Part shown: piece by piece, positions 9,001-17,992 of the stretch
How the letters are laid out: every line of letters begins with the position of its first letter
How positions within the stretch are numbered: position 1 is the first letter of the stretch
Assembly (NCBI RefSeq): GCF_003073135.1
Contig: NZ_PGDQ01000001.1
Location: forward strand, 124,001-188,000
Source: Euzebya rosea
GTDB taxonomy: Bacteria; Actinomycetota; Nitriliruptoria; Euzebyales; Euzebyaceae
DNA length: 64,000 nucleotides
Reading direction: 5' to 3'
Translations under genes and position numbers: made by a program
Notes under the pieces: generated by a model
Seen by the model: the letters and a program-made list of their open reading frames with translations, nothing else
What the model was told of the DNA's origin: nothing
Databases searched by the model: none

Positions 9001-10544
9001 CCGACCTGCAACGACGGCTGGACCTGCTGGCCGACGCCGCCACCCTGCTCGCCCGGCACGGCATCGTCGTCGACGACGTCGACGGGGTCGTCGAACGGTC
9101 CCGTGGGCGGCTGCGGCACGGCACCGACCACACCGTCGCCGCGCTGGTCGGGTCGACCGGGTCCGGGAAGTCCTCGATCCTCAACGCCATGGCGGGGGCG
9201 CCGGTCGCCAGGGCCGGGGTGACCAGGCCGACGACGGCCATCACCCAGGCCGTCACCTTCGGCGACACCGCCGACGGCCTGCTCGACAGCCTCGGCATCA
9301 CGCAACGGCACCACCTGGGCGACGCCGACCCCGCGCTGTCGGGACTGGTGCTGCTCGACCTGCCCGACTTCGACTCCGTCACGGTCGCCCACCGCCTGGA
9401 GGTCGACCGGCTCGTGGCGCTGGTCGACCTGATGGTGTGGGTCACCGACCCGCAGAAGTACGGCGACGAATCGCTCCACGCCGGTTACCTGCAGCCGCTG
9501 TCCACGCATGGTGACGTCATGCAGGTCGTGCTGAACAAGGTCGACACCCTGGACCCGGCGGCGCGCCGGGAGTGCCTTGCCGACCTCCGCCGCCTGCTCG
9601 TGGCCGACGGGCTGCCGCAGCTCGAGCCCATCGCCGGGTCGACGATCCCCGGCCCCGACGGCAGCGACGGGCTGGACGAGCTCCGAGGAGTGCTCGCGGC
9701 CGAGGTCAACGCCAAGCAGGCCGCCATCGAGCGCATCTCCGCCGACATCGACGAGCTGGTCACCCGCATGCGCAGTGCCGCCGGTGCACGCGCCGGCGTG
9801 GACGTCGAGCGCCTGCGCGGGCCGCTCGTGGACGGGCTGGCCGCCGCGGCCGGGGTCGATGCGGTGGCGGCGCTGGTTGCCGCCCAGCACCGCCGGGATG
9901 CGACCCTCGCCACCGGCTGGCCGCCCCTGCGCTGGATCCGCCGGTTCCGGCGGGCCCCGCTTGGTCGCCTGCGCACCACCGTCGACAACACCCTGGCCGT
10001 CGCCGAGGTCAGCCGGACGTTGCGCAGCACCGCCGCCGCGGCGGCCGACGGGGCCGACGCAGGCTGGGCACACGCGGCGTCGGCGACCGTGCGGGACAGC
10101 CAGGACGCGGTCGTCGAGGCGCTCGACACCGGCATCAGCCGGCAGGTCCAGGTGCTGCGACAACCGCCCCGCTGGTGGGGACCGGTCTCCGGACTGCATC
10201 GCCTGCTGCTGGTCGTCGCTGCGGTGGGTGGCCTGTGGCTGCTCGGCCTCGCGCTCGCCGAGACGTTCCTCCTGATCGACACGGACGCGTTCGTCCTGCG
10301 CTGGCGCGGCGTCGCGTTGCCCCCGGCGCTGCTCATCGGCGGCCTGGCCGTCGGCATCGTCGTCGCCGCCGTGGCGGGCCTCGCCGCTCGTGTGGGCGGG
10401 CGACGGCAGGCGCGCCGGGCCACGGCGCAGCTGCGCGAGCAGGTCGCCGCGGTGGCCGACAGCCAGGTCCTCGACCCCCTCGACGGGGTGCGGGACGATG
10501 CCGGACGAGTGGACGAGCTGATCGCCGGCGCCGCCTCGCGCTGA
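8997..10544 (+). CDS. Dynamin-like GTPase, second of tandem pair
   Basis: A 515-residue partner of the preceding GTPase, starting in a 4-bp ATGA overlap, the mark of translational coupling. It has VGSTGSGKSS (P-loop), RPTTAIT (switch I), LLDLPDFDS (G3) and LNKVD (G4, canonical). Two transmembrane helices lie near residues 400-455 (RLLLVVAAVGGLWLLGLAL and LLIGGLAVGIVVAAVAGL), followed by a short cytoplasmic tail. Paired bacterial dynamins often form hetero-oligomers that remodel or stabilise membranes, for example DynA/DynB at Streptomyces sporulation septa. A comparable role here is an inference. Sequence divergence from its partner suggests an old duplication. Confidence 0.85.
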   Translation: MTDLQRRLDLLADAATLLARHGIVVDDVDGVVERSRGRLRHGTDHTVAALVGSTGSGKSSILNAMAGAPVARAGVTRPTTAITQAVTFGDTADGLLDSLGITQRHHLGDADPALSGLVLLDLPDFDSVTVAHRLEVDRLVALVDLMVWVTDPQKYGDESLHAGYLQPLSTHGDVMQVVLNKVDTLDPAARRECLADLRRLLVADGLPQLEPIAGSTIPGPDGSDGLDELRGVLAAEVNAKQAAIERISADIDELVTRMRSAAGARAGVDVERLRGPLVDGLAAAAGVDAVAALVAAQHRRDATLATGWPPLRWIRRFRRAPLGRLRTTVDNTLAVAEVSRTLRSTAAAAADGADAGWAHAASATVRDSQDAVVEALDTGISRQVQVLRQPPRWWGPVSGLHRLLLVVAAVGGLWLLGLALAETFLLIDTDAFVLRWRGVALPPALLIGGLAVGIVVAAVAGLAARVGGRRQARRATAQLREQVAAVADSQVLDPLDGVRDDAGRVDELIAGAASR

Positions 10545-10576
10545 CGCCGCGACGGCAGGTGGCTGGACACATGGGT

Positions 10577-10612
10577 GCGGCCCGGCCTCACAGGGGAGAG
10601 AGACCGGGCCGC
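10577..10612 (+). terminator. Probable terminator of GTPase operon
   Basis: A 9-bp perfect GC stem, GCGGCCCGG with CCGGGCCGC, separated by 18 nt and lying 32 bp after the GTPase stop. No T tract follows, as is common in high-GC actinobacteria. Confidence 0.5.
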
Positions 10613-10620
10613 GAAGCCGA

Positions 10621-10651
10621 CGGGAGCCTTGAGGGGGGTGGGCGGCTCCCG
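10621..10651 (-). terminator. Probable terminator of EAL gene
   Basis: An 8-bp stem, CGGGAGCC with GGCTCCCG, around a 15-nt loop, 12 bp beyond the stop codon of the minus-strand EAL gene. With the neighbouring stem-loop it separates two convergent units. Confidence 0.45.
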
Positions 10652-10663
10652 CCAGCAGGTCGT

Positions 10664-11914
10664 TCAGCGCTGGAGGAGGGCCTCCTGCGACTCGGGGCGG
10701 GCGATGAACCAGCCCTGCGCGTAGCGACAGCGGAGCCAGCGGAGGCCCTCGAGCTGCTCGGCGTGCTCCACGCCCTCAGCGATGACGGGCAACCCGCGGC
10801 TGCGACCGATGTGCACGGCCATGGCGGCGGCGGTCGCGTCGGGTTCGTCGAGGCCGATCTGTGCGGTGAGGTGGCGGTCGACCTTCAGCATGTCGGCGTC
10901 CAACCGAGCCATTTGCTCCAGCGTGGAGTACCCCGTGCCGAAGTCGTCCACCGCGAGGCGGACACCACGTCGCCGCAGGCCGTTGCGGACCGCGGAGTCC
11001 GGGGTGGGTGAGGCGATGCCGGTCTCCAGCACCTCCAGCACGAGCATGTCGGGGTCGGCACCGGTGGCGATCGCGGCGTCGTCGATCATCCACAGCAGCT
11101 CCTCACGGGCGAGCTGCTCGGGCGGCAGGTTGACGCTGACGTGGCGGACGTCGGCTGCACGGGCGCTCCACTCCACCGCCGTGGCCATGGCGTGGCCGAT
11201 CATGCGCCGGGTCAGCTCCAGCTGGAGGGTGTCGTCCAGCAGGGGCAACACGATCGCGGGGGACAGCCGTCCCAGGGAGGGGTGGTCGATGCGCATCAGG
11301 GCTTCTGCGCCCACGACCTCGTTGTCGCGCAGGTCGAGGATGGGCTGGTAGATCGCCGACAGGTTGTCGCGAAGCAGGCGCGGCAGGTCGTCGCTGACCA
11401 GGTGTCGCAGGTGCAGCTGTGCCTCGACGGTGCGGTCGTGGATGCGGACGGGATGTCCGGCGCTGGCCAGGGCCAGGGCACGACGAGCACGGGAGATGCG
11501 TTCCATGGCCGAGCCGCTGCGGGGATCGGGCCGGCTGATGCCGACACGCAGCTCGACCGGGACGATCTGCCCGTCGACCTCCAGCGGTCGTCGGAGCTGG
11601 GCGAGGACGAACTGCTCGAGGTCCTGTGCGGACACCGGGGTGGCGATGCGCACCGCCACGACCGTCTCGTGCTCCGCGACCCTGGTGGAGACCGCGGTGG
11701 AGCCCTCGCCGATCAGCCGGGACTTGAGCATGCGGACGGCGTCGTCGAACATCGCACCGGTCAGCGAGCGGGCGATGGTGACGTTCTCGACGCGCAGCAC
11801 GGCGACGATCACAGGTGTGTCGCCCTCGATGATGCGGTACATCTCGGTACCGTCGACGGGGCGCACCAGGTCCGTGGGAAGGAACCCGCTGCCGAGGATG
11901 TGGTCTGTCGCCAT
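10664..11914 (-). CDS. Degenerate GGDEF / intact EAL cyclic-di-GMP phosphodiesterase
   Basis: A 416-residue cytosolic protein. The N-terminal 170 residues resemble a GGDEF domain whose signature is lost: RVAEHETVVAV stands at the GGDEF position. From about residue 175 comes a full EAL domain with every expected catalytic and metal residue: GAEALMR, VSVNLP, LEVLETG, DDFGTGYS, LKVDR and VIAEGVE. It should therefore hydrolyse c-di-GMP to pGpG, and the dead GGDEF part may bind GTP or c-di-GMP as a regulator. There is no transmembrane or PAS segment. ATG 11914 is preferred over GTG 11935, because the latter overlaps a perfect hairpin; a second inverted repeat touches the chosen start. Confidence 0.88.
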   Translation of the reverse strand: MATDHILGSGFLPTDLVRPVDGTEMYRIIEGDTPVIVAVLRVENVTIARSLTGAMFDDAVRMLKSRLIGEGSTAVSTRVAEHETVVAVRIATPVSAQDLEQFVLAQLRRPLEVDGQIVPVELRVGISRPDPRSGSAMERISRARRALALASAGHPVRIHDRTVEAQLHLRHLVSDDLPRLLRDNLSAIYQPILDLRDNEVVGAEALMRIDHPSLGRLSPAIVLPLLDDTLQLELTRRMIGHAMATAVEWSARAADVRHVSVNLPPEQLAREELLWMIDDAAIATGADPDMLVLEVLETGIASPTPDSAVRNGLRRRGVRLAVDDFGTGYSTLEQMARLDADMLKVDRHLTAQIGLDEPDATAAAMAVHIGRSRGLPVIAEGVEHAEQLEGLRWLRCRYAQGWFIARPESQEALLQR

Positions 11915-11962
11915 GTGAACAAGCTTCACAGGCACCGGGGTGACGCCGAACCATCACCCCGG
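11914..11962. promoter_or_regulatory. Two perfect inverted repeats upstream of EAL gene
   Basis: TGTGAA-CAAGC-TTCACA (11914-11930) begins at the EAL start codon. CCGGGGTGA-N10-TCACCCCGG (11935-11962) follows it 4 bp away. The second could be the terminator of the upstream LuxR gene, which ends 33 bp away, or an operator for the EAL gene. No T run follows. The function is not decided by sequence. Confidence 0.5.
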
Positions 11963-11995
11963 GAGACACTTCCCGACGACGTCTCCCGTTGTCGT

Positions 11996-14272
11996 TCAGG
12001 TTTGGTCGAGCGCCCCCGGTTGCAGGGCCTTCCAGGCTTCGACGGCGGCTCGCCGGCTGGTCACCCCGAGCTTGCGGTACAGCCGCCGCCGGTAGGTCCG
12101 CACGGTGTTGTGGGACAGGTGCAGCTCCATGGCGATCTCGCGTTCGGTGAGCGCGGTGTCGAGCAGCCGTATGACCTTGCGTTCGCCGTCGGTCAGCTCC
12201 TCACCGTAGCCCTCGAGCGTGGGGCCCTCGCCCAGCTCGCCGCGGACCCGCTCGACGATGCGCGGCAGGACGCCCGGGTCGGGGATCTCGTCGAGGATCC
12301 GTCGCACGTCGGCCACCAGCGCCGACGGGTCGTCGGTGCGGACGCCGGCCCCGTAGGCGTCGGCGACTGCGTCCCCGACCGGCGCACCCGTCGCCAGCCG
12401 ACGTGCGCGGGCCAGGCGGACCATGGCCTGCGCTCCCGGTTCGGGCATGCAGGCCGAGATCAGCTCCGCATCGACCAGCCCGTCACGACCCGCGACGCCG
12501 TCCTCGGAGAGGGCGACCGTGACGGAGGTGATGAAGTGGGCGAGGTCGGGTGCCTGGGTGGTGCGCTGCTCCAGCAGCTTGGCCATCGCGGCATGCGTGG
12601 CCGGGTCGTGCTGACCCTCCAGCCAGGCGATGAGGGCGAGGTAGGAGTGGGCCACCGCCCGCATCGGGCCCGGGACGTCACCCCCGGTCACCATCTCGAA
12701 CGCGGTGATCGCCGTGTCGAGGTCGCCCGCGAGGAAGGAGGCCATGCCCATGTCGAGGGGGGCCCGCGTGCGGATGGAGTCGGCGTAGCTCCACTCGGCA
12801 TCGACCTCGGTGTCGCGCAGCAGCGCAAGGCCCTCGCGGACCGCCCGGACGGACTCGGCGTACTCCCCCTTCCTGCGCAGCAGGTGGGCGCGGAGGCCCT
12901 GGACCTCGGCGCGGATGAACCTGCCCCGTTGCCCGCGGATGGTGGTTGCCGCGGCGGTGCGCATCGCCTCGGTCGCGAGGTCGTCGAGGCCCGCCTGCAC
13001 CGCCCCCCACGCCGACGCCAGCGACAGCTCCGGCAGGTGGGGCAGACGGGACTGCAGGGTCGACGCGAGCTCGTGGACACGCAGCCCGTGGCCGGAGGTC
13101 GACATGCCGAGGTGGACGCGCAGCAGCAGTCGTGCGGCCTCGTAGTCGTCGCCGCTCTGCATCGCGAGGACCGCGCCCTCCTCGAAGTCGCCCTTGCGGA
13201 CCATGGCCCACGCGGCGTTCAGCACGACTTCGGTCGCCCGGTCGGGATCGGTCGTCCGCAGCTCGTGGCGACCGAAGTCCCTGATGATCGGGGGCACGAC
13301 CCACGTGGCGCCGTGCAGGTCGGTCCTTGGCTCCAGCAGCCGGCGGACCTGCAGGTCCTGCAGCAGCCGCGCGCAGTCCTCGCGGCCCGTGGCGGTCGTG
13401 GCCATCGCCACCGACACGTGGGGCAGCATGCACAGCTCCAGCAGGAAGGTGGAGAGGTGGTCGGGCAGCCCGTCGACGATCGCCTCCCGGAGGAACCGCG
13501 CGACGGGCTGGGCGCGGATGTCGAAGACGGGGCCGTGCGGATCGCGGGGGGACGCGAGGACGACCCCTGCAGCCCACCCACCCGTGGCCACGTGCAGCTC
13601 GTGCACGCGGTCGTCGTCCAGCGCGCCGTGCCTGGACGCGGCGATGCGCGCGGTTTCCGCCTCGGTGAGCACCAGCTCGTCCTCTCCGAGGACGAGCGCG
13701 CCTGACCCCCGTTGCAGCCGGTCGGGGTCGAGCAGCAGGTCATCGCGGGTGGCCAGGACCAACCGCAGGTGCGGGGGCCTGTAGCGCAGCAGCCGACGGA
13801 GACCGCTGACGATCGACGGGTGCCGGAGCTGGTCGAGGTCGTCGATCACCAGCGTGACGGGGTCGTCCAGGTGCTCGAGGTCGCACACGCCCATCCGGAA
13901 CGCCAGCGACTGGGCGGCGTCGGTGGCGTTTCCTGCGGCCACGAGCGCCTCGGTGAAGAGGTCGGGATGCACCATGGCGAGGGCTTCGAGGGCCGCGGTG
14001 AGGAACACCTGGGGGTCGTCGTCGTGGGAGTCCAACGACAACCATGCGGTCGCGGACGGTCGCGGATGGCGGGCGTACTCGCTGAGGAGCGTGGACTTGC
14101 CGAAGCCATCCCCGGCGCTGAGGAGGACGACGCCGCTGCGCGCCAGGCCGTCCTCGATGGCCGAGACGAGTGCGGGCCGGGCGACATGGCCGTCGGGCAA
14201 CGGTGGGGGCCGCAGCTTTCCCGGCCACGTGCGAGGCCCGCGGCCGTTCCGACCCGCAGGGGAAACCGCCAT
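11996..14272 (-). CDS. MalT-like LuxR-family STAND ATPase regulator
   Basis: A large transcription activator of about 758 residues. The N-terminal P-loop GDGFGKSTLLSEYA and a Walker-B-like LVIDDLDQLRHPSI show a STAND NTPase module. The middle is alpha-helical, TPR-like sensor repeats (about 330-680). The last 65 residues are a LuxR/FixJ helix-turn-helix (ALTEREIAMELHLSHNTVRT). MalT-type proteins bind an inducer, hydrolyse ATP and activate target promoters; here the inducer and targets are unknown. It ends 81 bp before the EAL start, so the two may be functionally linked. Starts at 14329 (ATG) and 14272 (ATG) are both possible; neither has a clear ribosome site, and 14272 is closer to the usual family start. 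Confidence 0.87.
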   Translation of the reverse strand: MAVSPAGRNGRGPRTWPGKLRPPPLPDGHVARPALVSAIEDGLARSGVVLLSAGDGFGKSTLLSEYARHPRPSATAWLSLDSHDDDPQVFLTAALEALAMVHPDLFTEALVAAGNATDAAQSLAFRMGVCDLEHLDDPVTLVIDDLDQLRHPSIVSGLRRLLRYRPPHLRLVLATRDDLLLDPDRLQRGSGALVLGEDELVLTEAETARIAASRHGALDDDRVHELHVATGGWAAGVVLASPRDPHGPVFDIRAQPVARFLREAIVDGLPDHLSTFLLELCMLPHVSVAMATTATGREDCARLLQDLQVRRLLEPRTDLHGATWVVPPIIRDFGRHELRTTDPDRATEVVLNAAWAMVRKGDFEEGAVLAMQSGDDYEAARLLLRVHLGMSTSGHGLRVHELASTLQSRLPHLPELSLASAWGAVQAGLDDLATEAMRTAAATTIRGQRGRFIRAEVQGLRAHLLRRKGEYAESVRAVREGLALLRDTEVDAEWSYADSIRTRAPLDMGMASFLAGDLDTAITAFEMVTGGDVPGPMRAVAHSYLALIAWLEGQHDPATHAAMAKLLEQRTTQAPDLAHFITSVTVALSEDGVAGRDGLVDAELISACMPEPGAQAMVRLARARRLATGAPVGDAVADAYGAGVRTDDPSALVADVRRILDEIPDPGVLPRIVERVRGELGEGPTLEGYGEELTDGERKVIRLLDTALTEREIAMELHLSHNTVRTYRRRLYRKLGVTSRRAAVEAWKALQPGALDQT

Positions 14273-14381
14273 GTGCGGTAAGTGTACGGGAGCGACGGAG
14301 CCGCTTTCCCGGCTACCGCACCATTGCATTCAATGAACATGATTCATTTGCCATGACGGTGGGTGGCTCCGCGTCCGCGAC

Positions 14382-15416
14382 TCAGGCCGGGTAGCGGGCC
14401 CACAGGTCACGAACCCAGCCGGTCACGGCACCGATGAACAGCTCGGAGTGGGGGCCTCGGTCGCCACCGGTCATCCATCGCCGCAGGTGCTCCTCGTCGT
14501 CGACGGCGACGGCGTGCATGCCGTGGTCGGCGCCTCGGACGATCACCAGCGTGACGTCGTCGTTGCCGGCGGCGCGGAGCGCGGCTGCCGAGTCGTGGGC
14601 CTGCTGGACCGGCACGTTGATGTCCCTGTCGCCGTGGATCACCATCACCGGCTGGGTCACGTTGGCGAACTGCTCGGGGTAGGCGTGCTCGAGCTCCTGG
14701 ATGGTGCGGGTCAGGTACCGGATGTGGGGCTCGCCGTCCTCGTCGGTCCACTCGAAGGTCGTCTCGCCCCGGCGGGCGGCTTCGAGCATCGCCGGCCACC
14801 GGTCCGCCGTGGCAAGGGCACCGGGCTTGTTCGCCTCCAGCGCCTCCCGTTCGGCGTCGCCACGCGCGGCCCAGGATCGGATGAGCGCGTAGATGTAGTC
14901 GGCGAACTCGTCGATCTCCTGGTGCACCCCGCCCCACAGGACGTAGCCGGCGGGCACGTCGGTCCGTGCAGCGGCGCGACAGGTGAAGTGTGCCCCCGCG
15001 CTGGTTCCCATGACGACGATCCGTCGCCGGTCGATCCATTCGTGGGCGGCCAGGAAGTCCACCGCGGCCAGGAGGTCGACGACGTCGGTCTCCACGCTGG
15101 CGTGAGCGTCGCGGTCGCCCGGCGGGTCACCCGCTGCACGGTCCCCGCCGGTGCTCGCCCCCACACCACGCTTGTCCCAGCACATCTGGGCGATACCCGC
15201 CGCGGCCAGCCGATCGCCGACCCAACGATGCCGTGGATGGGGGTCCACGGTGCCGTCGGGCAGGACCTGGTTGCCGTAGCGATCCTGCGGCCCGGTGCCC
15301 GCCACGCTGAGCACGACCGGATGCGGTCCTGGCCCGTCGGGCAGCACCAGGTCGCCGACCAGCAGCTCCTCGCCGCTGGGGAAGCTGACCTCGGTGCGGG
15401 TCCAGGTGCCGTCCAT
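14382..15416 (-). CDS. Alpha/beta-hydrolase (esterase/dienelactone-hydrolase-like)
   Basis: A 344-residue soluble hydrolase. The nucleophile elbow is VVMGTSAGAHF, the acidic residue probably lies in VIHGDRDINVP, and the catalytic His in GADHGMHAV; the order and spacing fit the alpha/beta-hydrolase triad. An oxyanion-loop-like SVAGTGPQDRYGN lies near residue 40. It is the last gene of the long minus-strand unit containing an Opp-type importer, and its start directly abuts the stop of the cupin gene. Context suggests it cleaves or de-esterifies the imported compound; that is inference, as no substrate can be read from the sequence. Confidence 0.8.
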   Translation of the reverse strand: MDGTWTRTEVSFPSGEELLVGDLVLPDGPGPHPVVLSVAGTGPQDRYGNQVLPDGTVDPHPRHRWVGDRLAAAGIAQMCWDKRGVGASTGGDRAAGDPPGDRDAHASVETDVVDLLAAVDFLAAHEWIDRRRIVVMGTSAGAHFTCRAAARTDVPAGYVLWGGVHQEIDEFADYIYALIRSWAARGDAEREALEANKPGALATADRWPAMLEAARRGETTFEWTDEDGEPHIRYLTRTIQELEHAYPEQFANVTQPVMVIHGDRDINVPVQQAHDSAAALRAAGNDDVTLVIVRGADHGMHAVAVDDEEHLRRWMTGGDRGPHSELFIGAVTGWVRDLWARYPA

Positions 15417-15953
15417 CTACGACGACACCACCGAACGGGCGAAGGTGCGTGCCGGGTGGTCCTCCGGCAGCTCGGCAAGGGAGAAGACCTCGCCGTTGTC
15501 GGCCTCCTCCTGCAGGTGGTCGCGAGCCCCGATCATCGCCTGCTGCATCTCGGCGTACGTGCCCGGCTCGCCCTTCAGGATGAGGATGACCGCGGGCTCC
15601 TCGAAGGGCGTCTCGAAACCGGTCGGCACGTCGGGGACGAAGTGGAACAGGTCGCCGGCCTCGATGACGGTGCGGACCTCCTCGCCGTCCTCGGTGGTGC
15701 AGAAGACCCAACGCCCGGAGATGGTGTAGATCAGGCTCTCCGTCGGGTGGGGGTGGGGGTAGCACCACTGCCCCGGGTGCATGACGATCAGGTGGGAGCG
15801 GATGTCGATGCCGCCCATCAGCGGGACGAGGCGACCCTCCAGGGTCTCCACGCCGGGCTGCTCGGCGACGTTGCGGAGCACCCGGCACTCGCCGATCCGT
15901 TCGAGTCCCTCGGGTTCGGTGGGCAGGGCGGTGGTGGTGGCACGGTCGGTCAT
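15417..15953 (-). CDS. Cupin-domain protein
   Basis: A 178-residue single-cupin protein. The metal-binding first motif is visible as GQWCYPHPHPTESL, with the histidines and Glu expected to ligate Fe, Mn or Ni, and the second motif region reads GDLFHFVPDVPTGFE. The C-terminal 45 residues are helical. Cupins include dioxygenases, isomerases and small-molecule sensors, so the reaction is open. Start 15953 has AGAGGA upstream; an ATG at 16004 would only add a Pro/Glu-rich tail. It sits between OppC and the esterase, with 94 bp to the permease, and probably belongs to the same transcription unit. Confidence 0.78.
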   Translation of the reverse strand: MTDRATTTALPTEPEGLERIGECRVLRNVAEQPGVETLEGRLVPLMGGIDIRSHLIVMHPGQWCYPHPHPTESLIYTISGRWVFCTTEDGEEVRTVIEAGDLFHFVPDVPTGFETPFEEPAVILILKGEPGTYAEMQQAMIGARDHLQEEADNGEVFSLAELPEDHPARTFARSVVSS

Positions 15954-16047
15954 GGTCACGGGTCCTCTCGGCTGGGGTTCGGGTTCGGGGTCGGATGTGG
16001 GCATGGCGAGGTCGGGCTCCCACGGTGGGGAGCGGCGGCGGGACTGT

Positions 16048-16944
16048 TCACAGGCGGGGGTTGATGCGCTCCTCCAGCGAGAACGCGAGGAGGGCGAAGC
16101 CGAGCGAGGCGGCCATGATCATCAGGCCGGGCGGGAGCACCCACCACTTCCAGGCCGGGCCGAAGAACGCGCCCCGAACCTGCGCCCAGTACAGGATCGA
16201 GCCCCAGCTCTTCTGCAGCGGATCGCCGAGGCCCAGGAAGCTCAGCGCCGCCTCGAGCAGGATCGCGCTGGCCGTCGCCTGCACGAACTCGCCGCTGGCC
16301 AGCAACGCGGTCCGGGGCAGGACGTGCCGCCTGATGGCCCAGCGGTCGGTGGCGCCCATGGACTTGGCGGCCAGCACGTAGTCACGGGTGCGCAGCGACA
16401 GCACCTGTGCGCGGATGACCCGGGCCGATCCGGCCCAGATCAACGAGCCGATCACCAGCGTCGTGGTGATCAGGCTGCGTCCCAGGTAGGCGGCCAGCAC
16501 GATCAGCAGGGGGAGGAACGGCAGGATCAGGACGACGTCGACGCCCCGCATGAGCGTGGCGCCCAGCCGCCGGGGGTAGTAGCCGGCGACCGTGCCGATG
16601 GTGCCGCCGATGACGATGGCGACCGTGGCAGCGACGATCCCGACCAGCAGCGACACGCGGGTGCCGTGGATCAGCTCGCTCAGCAGGTCCTGGCCGACGT
16701 CGTTGGTGCCCAGCAGGTGGTCGGCGCCCGGCGGCGAGAACGGCACGCCGACACGTTCGGTCGGGTCGTAGGGGGCCAGCTGCGGGGCGAACACGGCGAT
16801 GAGCACGAGGGCCACGACGATCGCGCCCCCGACCCAGCCGAGCACGGTGGCCAGGCGGGGCAGCCGGCGAGTCGACTCGTCGGACTGCGGGTCGGCAGGG
16901 TCCTCGGCGGGCAGGACGTCCACGGGATCGACGACCTGGCTCAT
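16048..16944 (-). CDS. Opp/Dpp-type ABC transporter permease (OppC-like)
   Basis: Inner-membrane permease of 298 residues for a peptide/nickel-class ABC importer. An N-terminal helix (VLGWVGGAIVVALVLIAVF) precedes the OppC_N stretch FSPPGADHLLGTNDVGQD. The BPD_transp_1 core follows with five helices and the EAA loop YVLAAKSMGATDRWAIRRH, which docks onto the ATPase. The segment ending SFLGLGDPLQKSWGSIL is diagnostic of DppC/OppC. It overlaps the OppB-like gene by ATGA. Confidence 0.92.
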   Translation of the reverse strand: MSQVVDPVDVLPAEDPADPQSDESTRRLPRLATVLGWVGGAIVVALVLIAVFAPQLAPYDPTERVGVPFSPPGADHLLGTNDVGQDLLSELIHGTRVSLLVGIVAATVAIVIGGTIGTVAGYYPRRLGATLMRGVDVVLILPFLPLLIVLAAYLGRSLITTTLVIGSLIWAGSARVIRAQVLSLRTRDYVLAAKSMGATDRWAIRRHVLPRTALLASGEFVQATASAILLEAALSFLGLGDPLQKSWGSILYWAQVRGAFFGPAWKWWVLPPGLMIMAASLGFALLAFSLEERINPRL

Positions 16945-17915
16945 GCCGACGCCCTCGTGCGCGGGTCCAGCAGCGGGTAGACCAGCTCGGCCAGCAGGTT
17001 GGCGGCCAGCACCGCGAAGGTGAAGACCAGGAAGGCGGCCTGCATGACGGGGTAGTCGCGGCCACCCACGGCCTCGAAGACGAGCCGGCCGAGGCCCGGG
17101 TAGGAGAACACCGTCTCGATCACCACCGTTCCCCCGAAGGCGTAGCCCAGGCGCAGGGCAAGCACCGTCAGGACCGGTGCGAGCGCGTTGCGGGCCACGT
17201 GGCGGAACAGCAGCCGACGTTCGGTTGCACCCTTGGCGCGGCCGGTGCGGATGAAGTCCTCGCCGAGGACCTCCAGCATGCTGTACCGCATGGTCATGTA
17301 GACCCCCGGGGTCGAGACGATGGACAGGGTCAGGACGGGCAGCACGGCGTGCTCGGCGATGTCGACGAACCGGTCCCAGCCCTCCAGCCCGCTGACGGCG
17401 GTCTCGGCGCCGAAGGACGGCAGCACCCCCAACGACACGGCGAAGCCCGAGATCAGCAGCATCCCGAGCCAGAAGGCCGGCATCGACTCCAGGCCGATCA
17501 TGGAGGTCAGCAGGGTCAGGTCCAGCGCGCCGCCCCGTCGCCAGGCCGAGATGGCCCCTGCGACGATGCCGATGACGCCCGAGATCAGGAGGGCCGAACC
17601 GGTCAGCAGCAAGGTCCAGGGCAGCCGCTCCAGCAGCATCCCGAGGATGGCCTGTCCCGACCGGTAGGAGTAGCCCAGGTCCAGGGTCAGCAGGTCCTGC
17701 CAGTAGCGCACGTACTGCTGCCAGACCGGGGTGTCGAGGCCGAACTCCGTGACCAGCTCGGCGCGCTGGTCGGGAGTCAACAGGCCGACGTCGACGCCGG
17801 CGATGAGCGCCAGCGGGTTGCCGGGCATCAAACGGGGGAGCAGGAAGTTGAGGGTGACGGCGATGACCAGCACGAGCCCGTACTGGCCGATTCGTCGGGT
17901 GTCGAAGCGTCCCAT
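16941..17915 (-). CDS. Opp/Dpp-type ABC transporter permease (OppB-like)
   Basis: A 324-residue permease partner of the OppC-like protein. It opens with RRIGQYGLVLVIAVTLNFLLP, the conserved first helix, and PGNPLALIAG. The EAA loop FIRTGRAKGATERRLLFRH and the terminal GRLVFEAVGGRDYPVMQA are typical of DppB/OppB. ATG 17915 is chosen because GAAGGA precedes it and the protein then begins in the family's usual place. Some 77 bp separate it from the upstream binding-protein gene. Confidence 0.92.
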   Translation of the reverse strand: MGRFDTRRIGQYGLVLVIAVTLNFLLPRLMPGNPLALIAGVDVGLLTPDQRAELVTEFGLDTPVWQQYVRYWQDLLTLDLGYSYRSGQAILGMLLERLPWTLLLTGSALLISGVIGIVAGAISAWRRGGALDLTLLTSMIGLESMPAFWLGMLLISGFAVSLGVLPSFGAETAVSGLEGWDRFVDIAEHAVLPVLTLSIVSTPGVYMTMRYSMLEVLGEDFIRTGRAKGATERRLLFRHVARNALAPVLTVLALRLGYAFGGTVVIETVFSYPGLGRLVFEAVGGRDYPVMQAAFLVFTFAVLAANLLAELVYPLLDPRTRASA

Positions 17916-17992
17916 CGTGCGGTCCTTCGGGTGGAGGCCGTGCGGCCGGGTGGGGGGTGGGGCCCCGGCCGCACGGCTGGTCGTGACGTGGG

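Noticed and set aside
11914-11930. Possible Crp/FNR-type site TGTGA...TCACA
   Set aside because: The spacer between TGTGA and TCACA is 7 bp, not the canonical 6, and no Crp-type regulator with an HTH lies nearby; kept only as an inverted repeat.
11141-13705. 854-codon plus-strand frame across the EAL and LuxR genes
   Set aside because: It spans two real genes and their intergenic gap on the other strand and shows no domain or ribosome site.
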